DNA from: Flammeovirga yaeyamensis
Lineage (GTDB): Bacteria; Bacteroidota; Bacteroidia; Cytophagales; Flammeovirgaceae
Assembly: GCF_018736045.1 (NCBI RefSeq)
Contig: NZ_CP076132.1
Coordinates: forward strand, 4,139,501-4,203,500
Reading direction: 5' to 3'
Length of the DNA: 64,000 nucleotides
Shown here: piece after piece, positions 53,073 through 62,875 of the stretch
How the letters are laid out: every line of letters starts with the position of its first letter
How positions within the stretch are numbered: the first letter of the stretch is position 1
The notes under the pieces: model-generated
What the model was told of the DNA's origin: nothing
What the model saw: the letters and a program-made list of their open reading frames with translations, nothing else
Databases searched by the model: none
Translations under genes and position numbers: made by a program

Positions 53073-54011
53073 TTAAACAAAAACCGATAGGGCTGCTTTT
53101 TTATCCTCATGCAGCTGGGCAATTAACGCCTCTACTCCATCGAACTTCATTTCTGATCGGATTCTATGGATAAGAGATACTTTTACTTCTTGATCGTAAA
53201 TATCACCTTCGAAATCGAAGATATTTACTTCTATCGTTTTTAGTATCCCATCAGTTACTGTTGGTCGGTTACCGATGTTCATCATTCCTTTTCTTTCTTT
53301 CCCTTCTACATCAACGGTTACAGCGTAAACGCCAATTTTAGGGAGCAATTTAAAGGAATCTAATAATTCAATGTTTGCTGTTGGAAAACCGATTTTACGT
53401 CCAATACGGTTTCCACTCACTACTTTACCTTTGAAGGAATAATGATAACCTAGATATTTTTCGGCTGTTTCTACGTTCCCATCATCAAGAATTGCTTTTC
53501 TAATGGCTGTAGAACTAACAGCGGCATCTTCGATTTCCTGCTTTGTTATTTCTTCTACCTCAAAACCAAAATCTTTTTGATGCTGCTTGAGATAATCGAA
53601 ACCTCCTTCGCGGTTTCTTCCAAAGCGATGATCATAGCCAATCACTAATTTTGTGGTATTGATTTTATTGATCAAGATTTCCTGCACAAACTCTAAAGAG
53701 GTCATCTGAGAAAACTTCTTATCAAACTTCAATACAATAAGATGATCGATCCCTTCTTCTTTTAAGCGATCGATCTTCTCTTCTAAATTAGTGATTAGCT
53801 TTAATTCTTTTTTTGCCACTTCGGGTTGAAGTGTAAACCTCGGATGAGGCCAGAAAGTAATCAATACGGTTTCAGAACCATCCTCTTCAGCTGTTTTTCT
53901 TAGATGCGACAAAATCTGTTGATGCCCAAAATGCACACCATCAAATGTCCCACTAGTCACTGTAGCTTTTTCGAGAGGCTTAAAATTTTCTATCCCGTAA
54001 TGTACTTTCAT
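53073..54011 (-). CDS. ribF: Bifunctional riboflavin kinase/FAD synthetase
   Basis: A 312-residue enzyme making FMN and then FAD. The FAD synthetase half has GTFDGVHFGHQQI (nucleotidyltransferase HxGH variant HFGH) and YDHRFGRNREGG. The riboflavin kinase half (about 185-310) has VSGNRIGRKIGFPTANI and the GVYAVTV strand. It is the last gene of a four-gene group with uppP, truB and DUF3098, 15 bases after truB. Cytoplasmic. Confidence 0.95.
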   Translation of the reverse strand: MKVHYGIENFKPLEKATVTSGTFDGVHFGHQQILSHLRKTAEEDGSETVLITFWPHPRFTLQPEVAKKELKLITNLEEKIDRLKEEGIDHLIVLKFDKKFSQMTSLEFVQEILINKINTTKLVIGYDHRFGRNREGGFDYLKQHQKDFGFEVEEITKQEIEDAAVSSTAIRKAILDDGNVETAEKYLGYHYSFKGKVVSGNRIGRKIGFPTANIELLDSFKLLPKIGVYAVTVDVEGKERKGMMNIGNRPTVTDGILKTIEVNIFDFEGDIYDQEVKVSLIHRIRSEMKFDGVEALIAQLHEDKKAALSVFV

Positions 54012-54026
54012 TCTTTATTTCTTCGA

Positions 54027-54731
54027 TTATTTATTCTCCTCTTCCTCTTTCGATGCTCTCCAAGCACGGATCACTTCAATCCATTCCTCAACGGACTTTG
54101 CATCTTTTACAGAGTATTCGCCAATTTTGGTTCTTCTTAGGGCACTCATGTAAGCACCTACACCTAATTCTTTACCAAAATCGCGAACAAAACTACGGAC
54201 ATACGTCCCTTTTGAACAAACCATTCTAAATTGAATTTTAGGAAAATCGATCTTTGTGATTTCTAATTCCTTTATTTCAATTTCTCGAGGGTCGATTTTT
54301 ACTTCTTTCCCCTTTCTAGCATGTTTATATACCCTAACACCATCTATTTTTATAGCTGAGTGCATAGGAGGAACTTGCATGATTTTACCCGTAAATTGAG
54401 GTAAAAGTGCATGAATATTTTCTTCGGTGATATGAGAAATATCCGTTTCGCTATCCACTTCTGTTTCCATATCGTGAGACGGTCTCGTTTGTCCAATGAC
54501 CATTTCCCCTTCATACTCTTTGATTTTCCCCTGAATTTGGTCAATCGTTTTTGTACTCTTACCTGTACATAAAATTAAAAGACCTGTTGCCAAAGGATCC
54601 AAAGTACCAGCATGCCCCACTTTCTTCACCTTCATTTCCCACCTTAACTTCTTGACCACGCCAAAAGAAGTCCATTCCAAGGGTTTATCTACCAATACTG
54701 TTTCACCAGCAGCAAAATCAAAATCTTTCAT
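54027..54731 (-). CDS. truB: tRNA pseudouridine-55 synthase
   Basis: A 234-residue enzyme that makes pseudouridine 55 in the tRNA T loop. It opens with VDKPLEWTSF, and the catalytic Asp45 is in GHAGTLDPLATG. Other family segments are MVCSKGTYVRSFVRDFG and ALRRTKIGEY. Shorter than E. coli TruB, it lacks the C-terminal PUA domain, as is usual in Bacteroidota. It starts 9 bases after uppP ends and ribF starts 15 bases later, so all three are probably on one mRNA. Confidence 0.95.
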   Translation of the reverse strand: MKDFDFAAGETVLVDKPLEWTSFGVVKKLRWEMKVKKVGHAGTLDPLATGLLILCTGKSTKTIDQIQGKIKEYEGEMVIGQTRPSHDMETEVDSETDISHITEENIHALLPQFTGKIMQVPPMHSAIKIDGVRVYKHARKGKEVKIDPREIEIKELEITKIDFPKIQFRMVCSKGTYVRSFVRDFGKELGVGAYMSALRRTKIGEYSVKDAKSVEEWIEVIRAWRASKEEEENK

Positions 54732-54740
54732 TCTATCAGA

Positions 54741-55562
54741 TTAATTCGAAAAGAATAATGAGTAAACTATCGCAATTGTACCCACAGAAGCACACCAAAT
54801 AGAGAACCATTGCAGTTTGGCTTTCTTCACCAAAGCAATCATCCACTGACATGCTAACATACCAGTTACAAATGCTGCAATAAATCCTAAAGTTAATGGT
54901 AAAGCACCAATGCCGTCGGCAAAAGTACCATCCATAATTGCTTCTTTAGAATCTAACATATCTTTAGCAATCTTACCAAAGATTAAAGGCACTACCATTA
55001 AGAACGAAAATCTAGCAGATTTTGCTCGGTCGATACCCAATAATACAGAGGTAGAAATTGTAGCTCCTGAACGAGAAATACCTGGAAGAATAGCAATTGC
55101 TTGGGCAACACCAATAATTACTGCTTCCATATATCCAACAGGTTTAGTGGTATTCTTGGCTTTATCTGCCAACAATAACAATACTGCAGTCACTAAAAGC
55201 ATACAACCTACTAGCAATACTGCTCCACCAAAAAATTGTTCTATTTGCTTATTTAATAATACCCCAACCAAAGCTGCAGGTACCATAGAGATTATAATCT
55301 TTAGAGAGAACTGTGTTTCCTCATTCCACTTAAATTGGAAAAGTCCTTTTAGGATTTCCAAAATATCTTTTCTAAAAATAACCACGGTAGAAAGTGCCGT
55401 TGCGAAGTGCAACATTACCGTCATCATCATACTTCCTTCCGGATCCAGATCCTGATTATTAAAAATTGCTTTAGCTAACTCCAAATGTCCACTGCTACTT
55501 ACAGGCAGGAACTCCGTCAGTCCTTGGATAATACCTAAGACAATCGCCTCAAAAATGCTCAT
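54741..55562 (-). CDS. uppP: Undecaprenyl-diphosphate phosphatase
   Basis: A 273-residue membrane enzyme that recycles the undecaprenyl carrier for cell-wall synthesis and gives some bacitracin resistance. The BacA family motifs are seen: GLTEFLPVSSSGHLELA near residue 14-30 and ILPGISRSGATISTS (about 158-172). About eight helices are predicted. It lies between the DUF3098 gene and truB in one tight cluster. The plus strand carries a 181-codon open frame over the same DNA, judged a shadow. Confidence 0.96.
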   Translation of the reverse strand: MSIFEAIVLGIIQGLTEFLPVSSSGHLELAKAIFNNQDLDPEGSMMMTVMLHFATALSTVVIFRKDILEILKGLFQFKWNEETQFSLKIIISMVPAALVGVLLNKQIEQFFGGAVLLVGCMLLVTAVLLLLADKAKNTTKPVGYMEAVIIGVAQAIAILPGISRSGATISTSVLLGIDRAKSARFSFLMVVPLIFGKIAKDMLDSKEAIMDGTFADGIGALPLTLGFIAAFVTGMLACQWMIALVKKAKLQWFSIWCASVGTIAIVYSLFFSN

Positions 55563-55595
55563 TAATTCTAATTGATATTTATAATTGGTTTGTTT

Positions 55596-55820
55596 TTACT
55601 CTTCTGGAGCGCTAGGAGTTTTTAAAAGAATAGCATAGAAATTAATACCAAATCCTGCTACTACGATAATTGGACCTACAGTAAGACCTAATGAACCGAA
55701 TCCCATTGCAGCAGTCTCCATAGACATAATTGCAAAACCGATGACGATAGTGAAAATACCAATCAACATCCAAACGAAGTTCTTCTTACCGAAAGCCAAA
55801 TGTTCTTTATTATTACTCAT
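55596..55820 (-). CDS. DUF3098 membrane protein
   Basis: A 74-residue protein from ATG 55820 (MSNNKEHLAFGKKNFVWML), which matches the usual start; an upstream ATG at 55853 would add eleven residues. It has two membrane helices (about 15-35 and 47-67). DUF3098 proteins are found next to uppP in most Bacteroidota, usually with ftsX upstream. Here the upstream gene is an NFACT protein instead. The function is unknown, though the gene neighbourhood suggests cell-envelope work. Confidence 0.85.
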   Translation of the reverse strand: MSNNKEHLAFGKKNFVWMLIGIFTIVIGFAIMSMETAAMGFGSLGLTVGPIIVVAGFGINFYAILLKTPSAPEE

Positions 55821-55917
55821 TTCCTTATTATATTTTTTACTTGATGTACTCAAATTCAGATTTTACAACTTACAAAGTTATAAGGTTCTATAGTATATGA
55901 AAAAAAACGCGAATATA

Positions 55918-57495
55918 TTACGTTAAAGTCTCTGAAAAAGGAGCAGGTTCTATTAGTACTACTTTTTCTTTATCAACTACTACCAACCCTGCCGGATCTC
56001 CTTTTCTCTTTCTCACAAACTTTTTAGGAGTATAAATTACCGGACACAATGTATCTGTTTTTCTCTGAGAATAATAAGCGGCAATCGATGCTGCTTTCTC
56101 AATCACATCTACAGGAAAATTCGGTTGCTTCGACTTCCATTTCACCACTACATGCGACCCTGCCACATCTCGAGCATGTAACCACAGATCTCTTTTATGG
56201 GCAAAACGTTGTGTGAGCAAGTCATTATTTACAGCATTTTTACCTACCCAAATTTCAAACCCTTTGTACTCAAATTTTCTAAACGGGAATACAGGTTCAT
56301 TTTTCTGAAGTTTCTGTAGTCCGTTGGTCTTAATATATTTTCTGATCTCTCTTACCATTTCAAATTGATCCAACGCCTCTCGGTGTTTTTTCAATTCTTC
56401 CATTTCAGTTTCTTTTTGCTGAATATTGGCTTCAAGATTCTTTACTTCTAACTTTTGATTTTTGGCTTTACGATAATACGTCTCCGCATTTTTCTGTGGA
56501 GTATGTAGTTCGTTCAACTTTATTTTGATATCCTCCTCATTATAGAAATCAAACAACGTCACTTTTTTTGATCGAGGTGGAATTGCATGAAGGTTGGCCA
56601 TGATGATATTGGCGATTTCTTCAAAACGTGCATTCTCTGTCAACTCTTCATAGCGGGCATAATGCTTTTTCAAGTAGCTTTTTGATTGCTTCAACCTTTT
56701 ATCAATCTCTTTGATAAGTGGCCCTTTTTCTCTTTCAACAAAATACCTTTTCGAGAATCGGTAATAAAACTCGTTGGCTGCATCAATGGGATCATCAGAT
56801 TCTAAGAGGGTATTCGCTCCTTCTAATTGAAACAATAAAAACTGAACTTGTTCGTCTAATTCCTCCACATAATAATTAGGCGATTCAAGTTGCTTCACCA
56901 AATTAGAAAGTCTAGTCCATTGTTCATCGGGAGAGCATTTATCAAATCCTTGATTCTCAAGATAGGCATTTGCTTCCCTACCTAAAGTGGGGAAAGTAGC
57001 TTTTATTCCACCTTCATAAAATGCTCCTTTCGATTGATCAATTTCTCTATCCAACGAACTGATATCCATGTTTTGATCATCAATGTGTCTTTTCTGAAAG
57101 ATAGCATACACCTCTTCTCCTTGGGTTAATAGAATATTGGAACGATTGCCGTACATTTTAAATAACAATCCCCAATCATCCGTCATTTGAATTAAAAAGG
57201 CTCTCTCATTTTTATATTGAATGATATCCAATACTTCCTGATCAATTGCTTCTTTAAATAAATCGATGCTATTGACTTTCTTTCTTTGATAATCAAGAGG
57301 AAAAGTCAGTAAATTAAAATTTGGTATTAAAGATGCTCGAATCCATTGCTCGCGTGCTCCTTTATAGAAGCCGATCATCAACTCGTCTTTACTTTGACTA
57401 AAACACGCCCCAAGGGTCATCCCTACTAATCTTTCTTTTAGTGCCTGACTAAGTTGTCTAAGGAAATAATAATTATTGAACATCTTTTTCTCCAC
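55918..57495 (-). CDS. NFACT-family RNA-binding protein (RqcH-like)
   Basis: A 525-residue protein. The N-terminal NFACT-N domain opens MFNNYYFLRQLSQALKE (start either 57495 or the internal Met at 57483) and includes the GNRSNILL run. A coiled-coil middle (about 255-390) has KNLEANIQQKETEMEELKKH. The C-terminal NFACT-R domain (about 405-510) reads DLWLHARDVAGSHVVVKW. RqcH homologues bind stalled 50S-peptidyl-tRNA and add alanine tails for degradation. It lies 64 bases before DUF3098 on the same strand, perhaps with its own mRNA. Confidence 0.85.
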   Translation of the reverse strand: MEKKMFNNYYFLRQLSQALKERLVGMTLGACFSQSKDELMIGFYKGAREQWIRASLIPNFNLLTFPLDYQRKKVNSIDLFKEAIDQEVLDIIQYKNERAFLIQMTDDWGLLFKMYGNRSNILLTQGEEVYAIFQKRHIDDQNMDISSLDREIDQSKGAFYEGGIKATFPTLGREANAYLENQGFDKCSPDEQWTRLSNLVKQLESPNYYVEELDEQVQFLLFQLEGANTLLESDDPIDAANEFYYRFSKRYFVEREKGPLIKEIDKRLKQSKSYLKKHYARYEELTENARFEEIANIIMANLHAIPPRSKKVTLFDFYNEEDIKIKLNELHTPQKNAETYYRKAKNQKLEVKNLEANIQQKETEMEELKKHREALDQFEMVREIRKYIKTNGLQKLQKNEPVFPFRKFEYKGFEIWVGKNAVNNDLLTQRFAHKRDLWLHARDVAGSHVVVKWKSKQPNFPVDVIEKAASIAAYYSQRKTDTLCPVIYTPKKFVRKRKGDPAGLVVVDKEKVVLIEPAPFSETLT

Positions 57496-57587
57496 TCTCT
57501 TACAGATTTTAGCATCAATTTGAGAGTATTTATTTTAATTTCAGATTCTTTTCAACTACAAAAAAACACATATATATGATATAAAAA

Positions 57588-57614
57588 AAGCCTCAAGAAC
57601 GTGTCTTGAGGCTT
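57588..57614 (-). terminator. Terminator of the LruC gene
   Basis: Perfect arms AAGCCTCAAGA (57588-57598) and TCTTGAGGCTT (57604-57614), loop of five bases, followed on the minus strand by a T tract. Confidence 0.88.
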
Positions 57615-57632
57615 ATATATTATTTTTAACGA

Positions 57633-59642
57633 TTAGAGTCGCTGAAAAATCATGTCATCATTTTTATAACCCGATTTGGTTTTATACCAATCTGAATAAT
57701 TACCACCACTTGATTCTGCCCAAGTTTTAAAGTGATTATAAGCAGAAGTGATCTCTACGTTTTCATATGGATATTTAAATTCGTTGGCTACTACATTGAT
57801 CGCCCAAGGATGGTTTGCACTTGTTTTATAATAGATATTTTGACCTGAATCTGTGTTATCATCACTTGTTTTAAAATAATCTTGATTAGCCAATGCCGTA
57901 GGTTCATAATTAGGTAAATGTACCTCTCGACCTCTTTCCTGATCTACAAAAATAAATGGATTCGGGTAATTGGTAAATGATGAATTTGCTAATTGTCCTG
58001 CATTAAAACTTAATGTAATGGTAAATTCATGAGGTGTAACATAAGTACTAGATGGTTTTACATTCACTAAAATTTCATCTGATGACATCAGAGAGTAGGC
58101 GTTTTCGAAAAAGATAACGCTAGCTTTTGTACTTCCTACTTCGGTTCCATTTGCAGCTGTAGTTACCACACCTTGATCCAATACCTGACCTGTAGTATTA
58201 TTTACAAGTGAAGCATTGAAAGGAAATTCAATTCCAAAACCGTTACGATAATAACCACCAATGGCAAAAACTTTGGTATCCATTACAATCTCTCTAATGA
58301 AATAATTCGCATTCAATACCTTTTTGTATTTCACCCCAATAACTAAATCGTTGAAATCGTAATCACCTTTTGCTGGCCATAAATCTTCAAAACCATAGGT
58401 AGAAAAACTTGATTTATTATTGATATATAAATTAAATGCTCTTTCTGAATCGTTAGGGTAATCTTCTTCATGATCAAATAAACCGTCTCCATCCGTATCT
58501 ACAGCTTCAGATAAATCATCATAATCATCTACGCTAATTGTAAAAGGATTAGCTGTTAGATAAAACATACAATCGTTGAAGTCGTTATCACCTCCCGGAC
58601 GAGTTAAATCTTCAAAACCTAAAACAACGATGTTTCTATCCGTATCTTTTAAGGCTACCATATGTTGTTTATAGCCTTCAGGTGAGTCATTATTTAATAA
58701 ATAGTTACTATACTTTACTTGATTTTTATATACTGGTTGTTCTATAGAAGTGTCCCAACCATTTGGAATTAGTACCCATCCTATTGAAGTATTTGCATCG
58801 AATCGTCCTAAAAATACTTTATCTCCAGTTTTTAATTTGCCACCAGCATACAAATAAGATACATTTGGAAAGACCACTTTGATACTATCAATATCATTTG
58901 TTGACTGTGGTGGATTACCTGTAGGATACGTGTAATAAGCCAAAGTATTTCTGTAACCTGCCCCTTCATGTACAAAAGTAATCCACACATCTGCGTCTTG
59001 AATTATTTTGGTATCATAATTAATATCTTTTAAATATGAAGGATTATACGTTGGAACTGGTCTTCTCTCTGGTAAGGAGGCATCAATATCATCCATAAGA
59101 GCTTGTGATACAGTATCGGGGTCTATCAAATAATCTGGCAAACCTTGATTGTCCCAATTACCGTAAATGCTATGTAACTGTCCTGTATATGCAGTTCTTG
59201 ATGAAGATGAATTATCAATTTCATCAATATTATTATAAATAAAATTTTCGCTTAATGATAAATAGTTAACACCTTCACTAACATCAAATTCAAAAAATTG
59301 AGGTACACCTGCTTTTAATGCTTTGATATATAGTTTTTTCGTCCCTCTTTCTATGTTGATACTGGATGTAAAAGTTGAACTACCTTTTAAAACAACACTT
59401 CCCAACAATGAAGTTTCATCAAAATCTGTTGACGAATAAATTTCAATTGGTAGATTTGAAGAAACATATTCTTGCATGATATTGATATCAAAATCAACGG
59501 TTGTGGAATAGTTAAAGGAATTGTCTACCTGTAATGTTTCAAACCCTGACTTTTCGGCTGTAGGTTGTTCTTCATTGTTGTTTTTACATGAAGAAAAATA
59601 AATTAACAGTAGAATTGATGCAAATTGTAAAAAGTTTTTCAT
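57633..59642 (-). CDS. LruC-domain lipoprotein
   Basis: A 669-residue surface or periplasmic lipoprotein with lipobox Cys19 (YFSSC-KNN). The first 280 residues are beta-rich without a clear family. A DUF4114-like piece carries GFEDLTRPGGDNDFNDCMFY (about 338-357), and a thrombospondin-type calcium loop is DTDGDGLFDHEED (about 383-395). The LruC domain itself has FEDLWPAKGDYDFNDLVIG (about 415-433) and extends to the end. Such proteins bind Ca2+ and are thought to sit on the surface. It is monocistronic with its own terminator. Confidence 0.85.
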   Translation of the reverse strand: MKNFLQFASILLLIYFSSCKNNNEEQPTAEKSGFETLQVDNSFNYSTTVDFDINIMQEYVSSNLPIEIYSSTDFDETSLLGSVVLKGSSTFTSSINIERGTKKLYIKALKAGVPQFFEFDVSEGVNYLSLSENFIYNNIDEIDNSSSSRTAYTGQLHSIYGNWDNQGLPDYLIDPDTVSQALMDDIDASLPERRPVPTYNPSYLKDINYDTKIIQDADVWITFVHEGAGYRNTLAYYTYPTGNPPQSTNDIDSIKVVFPNVSYLYAGGKLKTGDKVFLGRFDANTSIGWVLIPNGWDTSIEQPVYKNQVKYSNYLLNNDSPEGYKQHMVALKDTDRNIVVLGFEDLTRPGGDNDFNDCMFYLTANPFTISVDDYDDLSEAVDTDGDGLFDHEEDYPNDSERAFNLYINNKSSFSTYGFEDLWPAKGDYDFNDLVIGVKYKKVLNANYFIREIVMDTKVFAIGGYYRNGFGIEFPFNASLVNNTTGQVLDQGVVTTAANGTEVGSTKASVIFFENAYSLMSSDEILVNVKPSSTYVTPHEFTITLSFNAGQLANSSFTNYPNPFIFVDQERGREVHLPNYEPTALANQDYFKTSDDNTDSGQNIYYKTSANHPWAINVVANEFKYPYENVEITSAYNHFKTWAESSGGNYSDWYKTKSGYKNDDMIFQRL

Positions 59643-59737
59643 GGTATGGGATGTTTATCTAAAACTTTAACTCTCTCATTTTAGACTAAGTTCCCATGTT
59701 ATTTTACTCTACTAATTGTCCAATGAAATACTTTAAA

Positions 59738-60589
59738 TCATTCAACTTTATATTTCAAGTCTTTAAGATCGGGTTGTCCTGCATCTACCCAACAGGTAAA
59801 CCATAAGTTGGCAATTCTTTGTATAGATAACTGCATTCTTGCACTCACCATCTCTCCCACTGCTTCATTGTATTTTTCCGCATACTTTTTTGAGGGTAGC
59901 ATTTGTAAAGTAGCCCCTCGACGTTTTACCACATACTTCCCTCTATCACCAAAAGTAGCACTTACTTTCTTTTCTTCATTTAAGACTGTTTTTACCAAAG
60001 CATGGGATTCTCTCATGGCTTCCCATACCGTCTCCTGAATATTGTCTATATAATGGGCATTTTCTAATTGAATATTATATTGATTATAATAGTTTTCTGG
60101 CAATGTGGATTCCCAAAAAGCATGAATTCCCACTTGATTTGTCAGTTGACCATTATAGTTGTGGGTAGTATGAAGGGGTACGTGTAAATCGCCATAATAA
60201 TGCCCCACCTCTCCTGCATACTTAATTATTAGATAAGCATCCTTTTCTTCAAAAGCTTTCCTCAACAGAAAATAGTACTTTGTAACTACCCAAGGTGTCA
60301 TACCATTCGCCAATAATGAATCGTTGGAATATTTCAACAAAGCATCATCAAATTTTATGGGTTGTTGTAACAAAGAATCGTAAAACTCAATATCAATATA
60401 GTGTTTACTTCCTTCGTTGTCTAATAACCCTTTACGTTGATCAGGCCTTATCCCTCCTTTCTTTAACTCATTAATATGAGATTTAAAGAAAAAGAACATT
60501 TCATCAGGTAATAAGAAGGTGGCTTGGAGATTGATTTCTTGATGTGCAAAGAATCCCCAGAAAGAGAATAAGAGAGTAAAAGTTTTCAT
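59738..60589 (-). CDS. S1/P1-nuclease-like / zinc-dependent phospholipase-like protein
   Basis: A 283-residue protein of the S1/P1 nuclease and zinc phospholipase C superfamily. GHYYGDLHVPLHTTHNYNG (about 128-146) and GIHAFWES supply the His/Asp zinc ligands, and WGFFAHQEIN (about 11-20) holds the N-terminal Trp/His ligands. The signal peptide is very short: only MKTFTLLFSF precedes the Trp, while the upstream frame is closed by a stop 9 bases before the ATG. It may be secreted by an unusually short signal or be mis-started by a non-standard codon. Nuclease activity is inferred only. Confidence 0.7.
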   Translation of the reverse strand: MKTFTLLFSFWGFFAHQEINLQATFLLPDEMFFFFKSHINELKKGGIRPDQRKGLLDNEGSKHYIDIEFYDSLLQQPIKFDDALLKYSNDSLLANGMTPWVVTKYYFLLRKAFEEKDAYLIIKYAGEVGHYYGDLHVPLHTTHNYNGQLTNQVGIHAFWESTLPENYYNQYNIQLENAHYIDNIQETVWEAMRESHALVKTVLNEEKKVSATFGDRGKYVVKRRGATLQMLPSKKYAEKYNEAVGEMVSARMQLSIQRIANLWFTCWVDAGQPDLKDLKYKVE

Positions 60590-60652
60590 AAATCGTTAAG
60601 TGTTAAAGCTTAACAATATTAATAAGAAAATTTGATTTACTCAGTTATATCA

Positions 60653-61648
60653 TCAAATATGTTGGTTTTCTGAGAACCATTTATTTGCTTTTCGAATCGA
60701 TTTTGAAGTATCTGTTTGATGCATTCCTAATTCATATCTTGCTTTTTGATTATCAAAATAATTATCCAAACAAAACAAACGTTGGGTCACTCTATCAAAC
60801 GGAAATGAGGTGGATAAAAACTTATTTGATAATTCGACCACTCGACTCCCAAGGATTAATAAGCTTTTTGGAATAGACACAACAATCTTACTTTGTGGAA
60901 TTTGATAGCGTACCTTATCAAAGAATTGTTTGAAAGTAAGATTCTCCCCAGAAAGAAGATATACATTCTTAGGTTTTCCTTTTGTAATAGCATTGACCAC
61001 TGCATGTGCTACATTTTGTACATCAACAAAACTTTTCCCTCCAGGAGGACAGAAAATCACTTTATTTTTTAGAGCGAACAATAACAATTGACCACTAGAA
61101 TGATTTGCATCTCTTGGACCTATCATAAATGTAGGTGACAATACCATGGTTTCGAAAATTCCATCTTCGTTTTGAGATAAGACATATTCTTGTGCTAAAT
61201 ATTTACTGTAAGCATAACCCGATTTATACAGCCATGGCATAAATGAAGTCGACTCATTCCCTGGTTTTTCTATTGTTCCGTTAGTCATGGTATTGGCCGT
61301 ACCAATAAACAAAAATCTCTTTACACCAGAAGCTTTCGAAATGTCTATCAAATTCTTTGTTACCTCTACATTGATGGGATAAAACGCATCTAAGGTATTG
61401 ATATTACTTTGTGTTTTAGCCGCACTATGAATCACAATATCACATCCTTTTATTGCTTCTATAAGATCCTTTTTATTTGATATATCTCCGTAGAACATAT
61501 CACAATCAAGATCATTTAGACCTTGCAGATTGGCCCCTTTTCTTACCAAAGCCACTACTCGATAGTTAAATGCTAATAGAGATTCTACAATATTAGCACC
61601 TAATAAGCCATTGGCTCCTGTTACTAAAACCTTATTCATTTTACTCAT
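60653..61648 (-). CDS. NAD-dependent epimerase/dehydratase family protein
   Basis: A 331-residue extended-SDR protein. The glycine motif VTGANGLLGANIVE is near residues 8-21, and the catalytic pair YAYSK (Y-x-x-x-K) lies in SGYAYSKYLAQEY near 150. The region VIHSAAKTQSN fits the extended-SDR core. Substrates of such enzymes are usually nucleotide sugars, sterols or small alcohols/aldehydes. The gene starts 4 bases inside the upstream SDR gene (ATGA), so both are coupled. Confidence 0.85.
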   Translation of the reverse strand: MSKMNKVLVTGANGLLGANIVESLLAFNYRVVALVRKGANLQGLNDLDCDMFYGDISNKKDLIEAIKGCDIVIHSAAKTQSNINTLDAFYPINVEVTKNLIDISKASGVKRFLFIGTANTMTNGTIEKPGNESTSFMPWLYKSGYAYSKYLAQEYVLSQNEDGIFETMVLSPTFMIGPRDANHSSGQLLLFALKNKVIFCPPGGKSFVDVQNVAHAVVNAITKGKPKNVYLLSGENLTFKQFFDKVRYQIPQSKIVVSIPKSLLILGSRVVELSNKFLSTSFPFDRVTQRLFCLDNYFDNQKARYELGMHQTDTSKSIRKANKWFSENQHI

Positions 61649-62448
61649 GCCATATTAATTTCCTGTAATAGATTTCTTCTCACCATTGGGAGTCTAATTT
61701 TATCTGGACACATTCGGATAAGATACCTACATACTCTATTCATTAGCCCCGGGATAATTCTAGCTTTACCTTTATACATTTCTTCTAAACATATTTCGGC
61801 TACCTCGGAAGGAGATAAAATGGTGTTCCTAATTAAGATATTGGAATGTTGTTTTATGCGTTGAGCCACAATTTCATTTGTAGGCATCCCTCCAGGGTGG
61901 GCAACACTCACCTTTACACAAGAATCTTTTAATTCTTCATTTAACCCAAGTGAAAAAGATTCAACAAAAGCCTTGGAAGCAGGATATACAGTTTTAAATG
62001 GCATTGCTCCAAAAGCAGCCACACTCGAAATATTTAAAATATGTGCCTCTCTTTTATTTTTTAAATTAGGCAATAGACCTCTTGTCAATTTTACCAATGC
62101 CAATACATTCAGATTAATAATGTTTTGAATGTATTCTTCCGATGCTTCTTCAAATCTACGACTACCTCCAATTCCGGCATTATTAATCAAAACTTCTATT
62201 TGGTGTTTCTGATTGATCTTTTCTATCAATTGATCTAATTCAACTTGATTCGTTAAATCAGTCTCATAATAGTAAACGGATACTTTAAATTTAAAACTCA
62301 ACTCTAATGCTAAGTTTTTGATGTTTTCTTTGGGTAAAGAAATTAGAATAAGATCCTTCCCTTTTTGTGCACAAGTTCGAGCAAACTCTTTTCCCAAACC
62401 CTGACTCGCTCCAGTTATTATAATAAAGTTGTTGTCTGATGTTCCCAT
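61645..62448 (-). CDS. Short-chain dehydrogenase/reductase, classical type
   Basis: A 267-residue enzyme with NAD(P) site ITGASQGLGKEFA (about 11-23), NNAGIGG, catalytic Ser in NISSVAAFG, and YPASK (Tyr/Lys) about 155-159. All classical SDR residues are present, unlike the gene at 39467. Its last bases overlap the epimerase gene as ATGA, suggesting a two-enzyme pathway. The divergent region upstream has a direct repeat and a TAGGTTTG box (plus 62479-62486). Substrate unknown. Confidence 0.88.
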   Translation of the reverse strand: MGTSDNNFIIITGASQGLGKEFARTCAQKGKDLILISLPKENIKNLALELSFKFKVSVYYYETDLTNQVELDQLIEKINQKHQIEVLINNAGIGGSRRFEEASEEYIQNIINLNVLALVKLTRGLLPNLKNKREAHILNISSVAAFGAMPFKTVYPASKAFVESFSLGLNEELKDSCVKVSVAHPGGMPTNEIVAQRIKQHSNILIRNTILSPSEVAEICLEEMYKGKARIIPGLMNRVCRYLIRMCPDKIRLPMVRRNLLQEINMA

Positions 62449-62875
62449 AAATTGATGTGATTTCTATTTATATCACTGCAAACCTACTTGTTACTCACAT
62501 CAAAGCATTTTCATTTCTTGGGAAGCGTCATATTTTCTTTTGAGTTGTAGAATGATTCTTTGAGTTGTATTTGAATATATCTTTAAAGAAAAGCTTAAAC
62601 AAAATGAGTAAAAACTCGAAAATCTATTTTGTTTAAAGAAAATTAAAAAATAATAAACAAAATATTTTCAACTTGTTTCTGTCAGTTTTCCGATTCTATA
62701 ACGACCAATGACTAGAACTCAGATTTCAACAAAACCTCCAAAACATCATCAAAAAGCAATATTTATAAGAAAATCAATCATTTACAACCTTATTAATAAT
62801 AGCTTTTTTCAGAACAAAAAGACATTTGCTATAGATTTTTTCTGTTTAACTATAAGTAAAATATATTAAACAAAA
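62449..62875. other. Divergent regulatory region with repeated motifs
   Basis: Contains no clear gene. Seen: TAGGTTTG on the minus strand (plus 62479-62486) as a box for the SDR gene; an 11-base direct repeat TTTGAGTTGTA at 62539-62549 and 62559-62569 (period 20); and a perfect 11-base inverted repeat TTAAACAAAAT/ATTTTGTTTAA at 62595-62605 and 62626-62636. The motif TAAACAAAAT also occurs at 62654-62663 and 62867-62876. These could be regulator sites. Confidence 0.5.

Noticed and set aside
54910-55455. 181-codon open frame on the plus strand
   Set aside because: It lies fully inside uppP on the other strand, has no matching features and is a shadow of the Ser/Gly-rich membrane protein.
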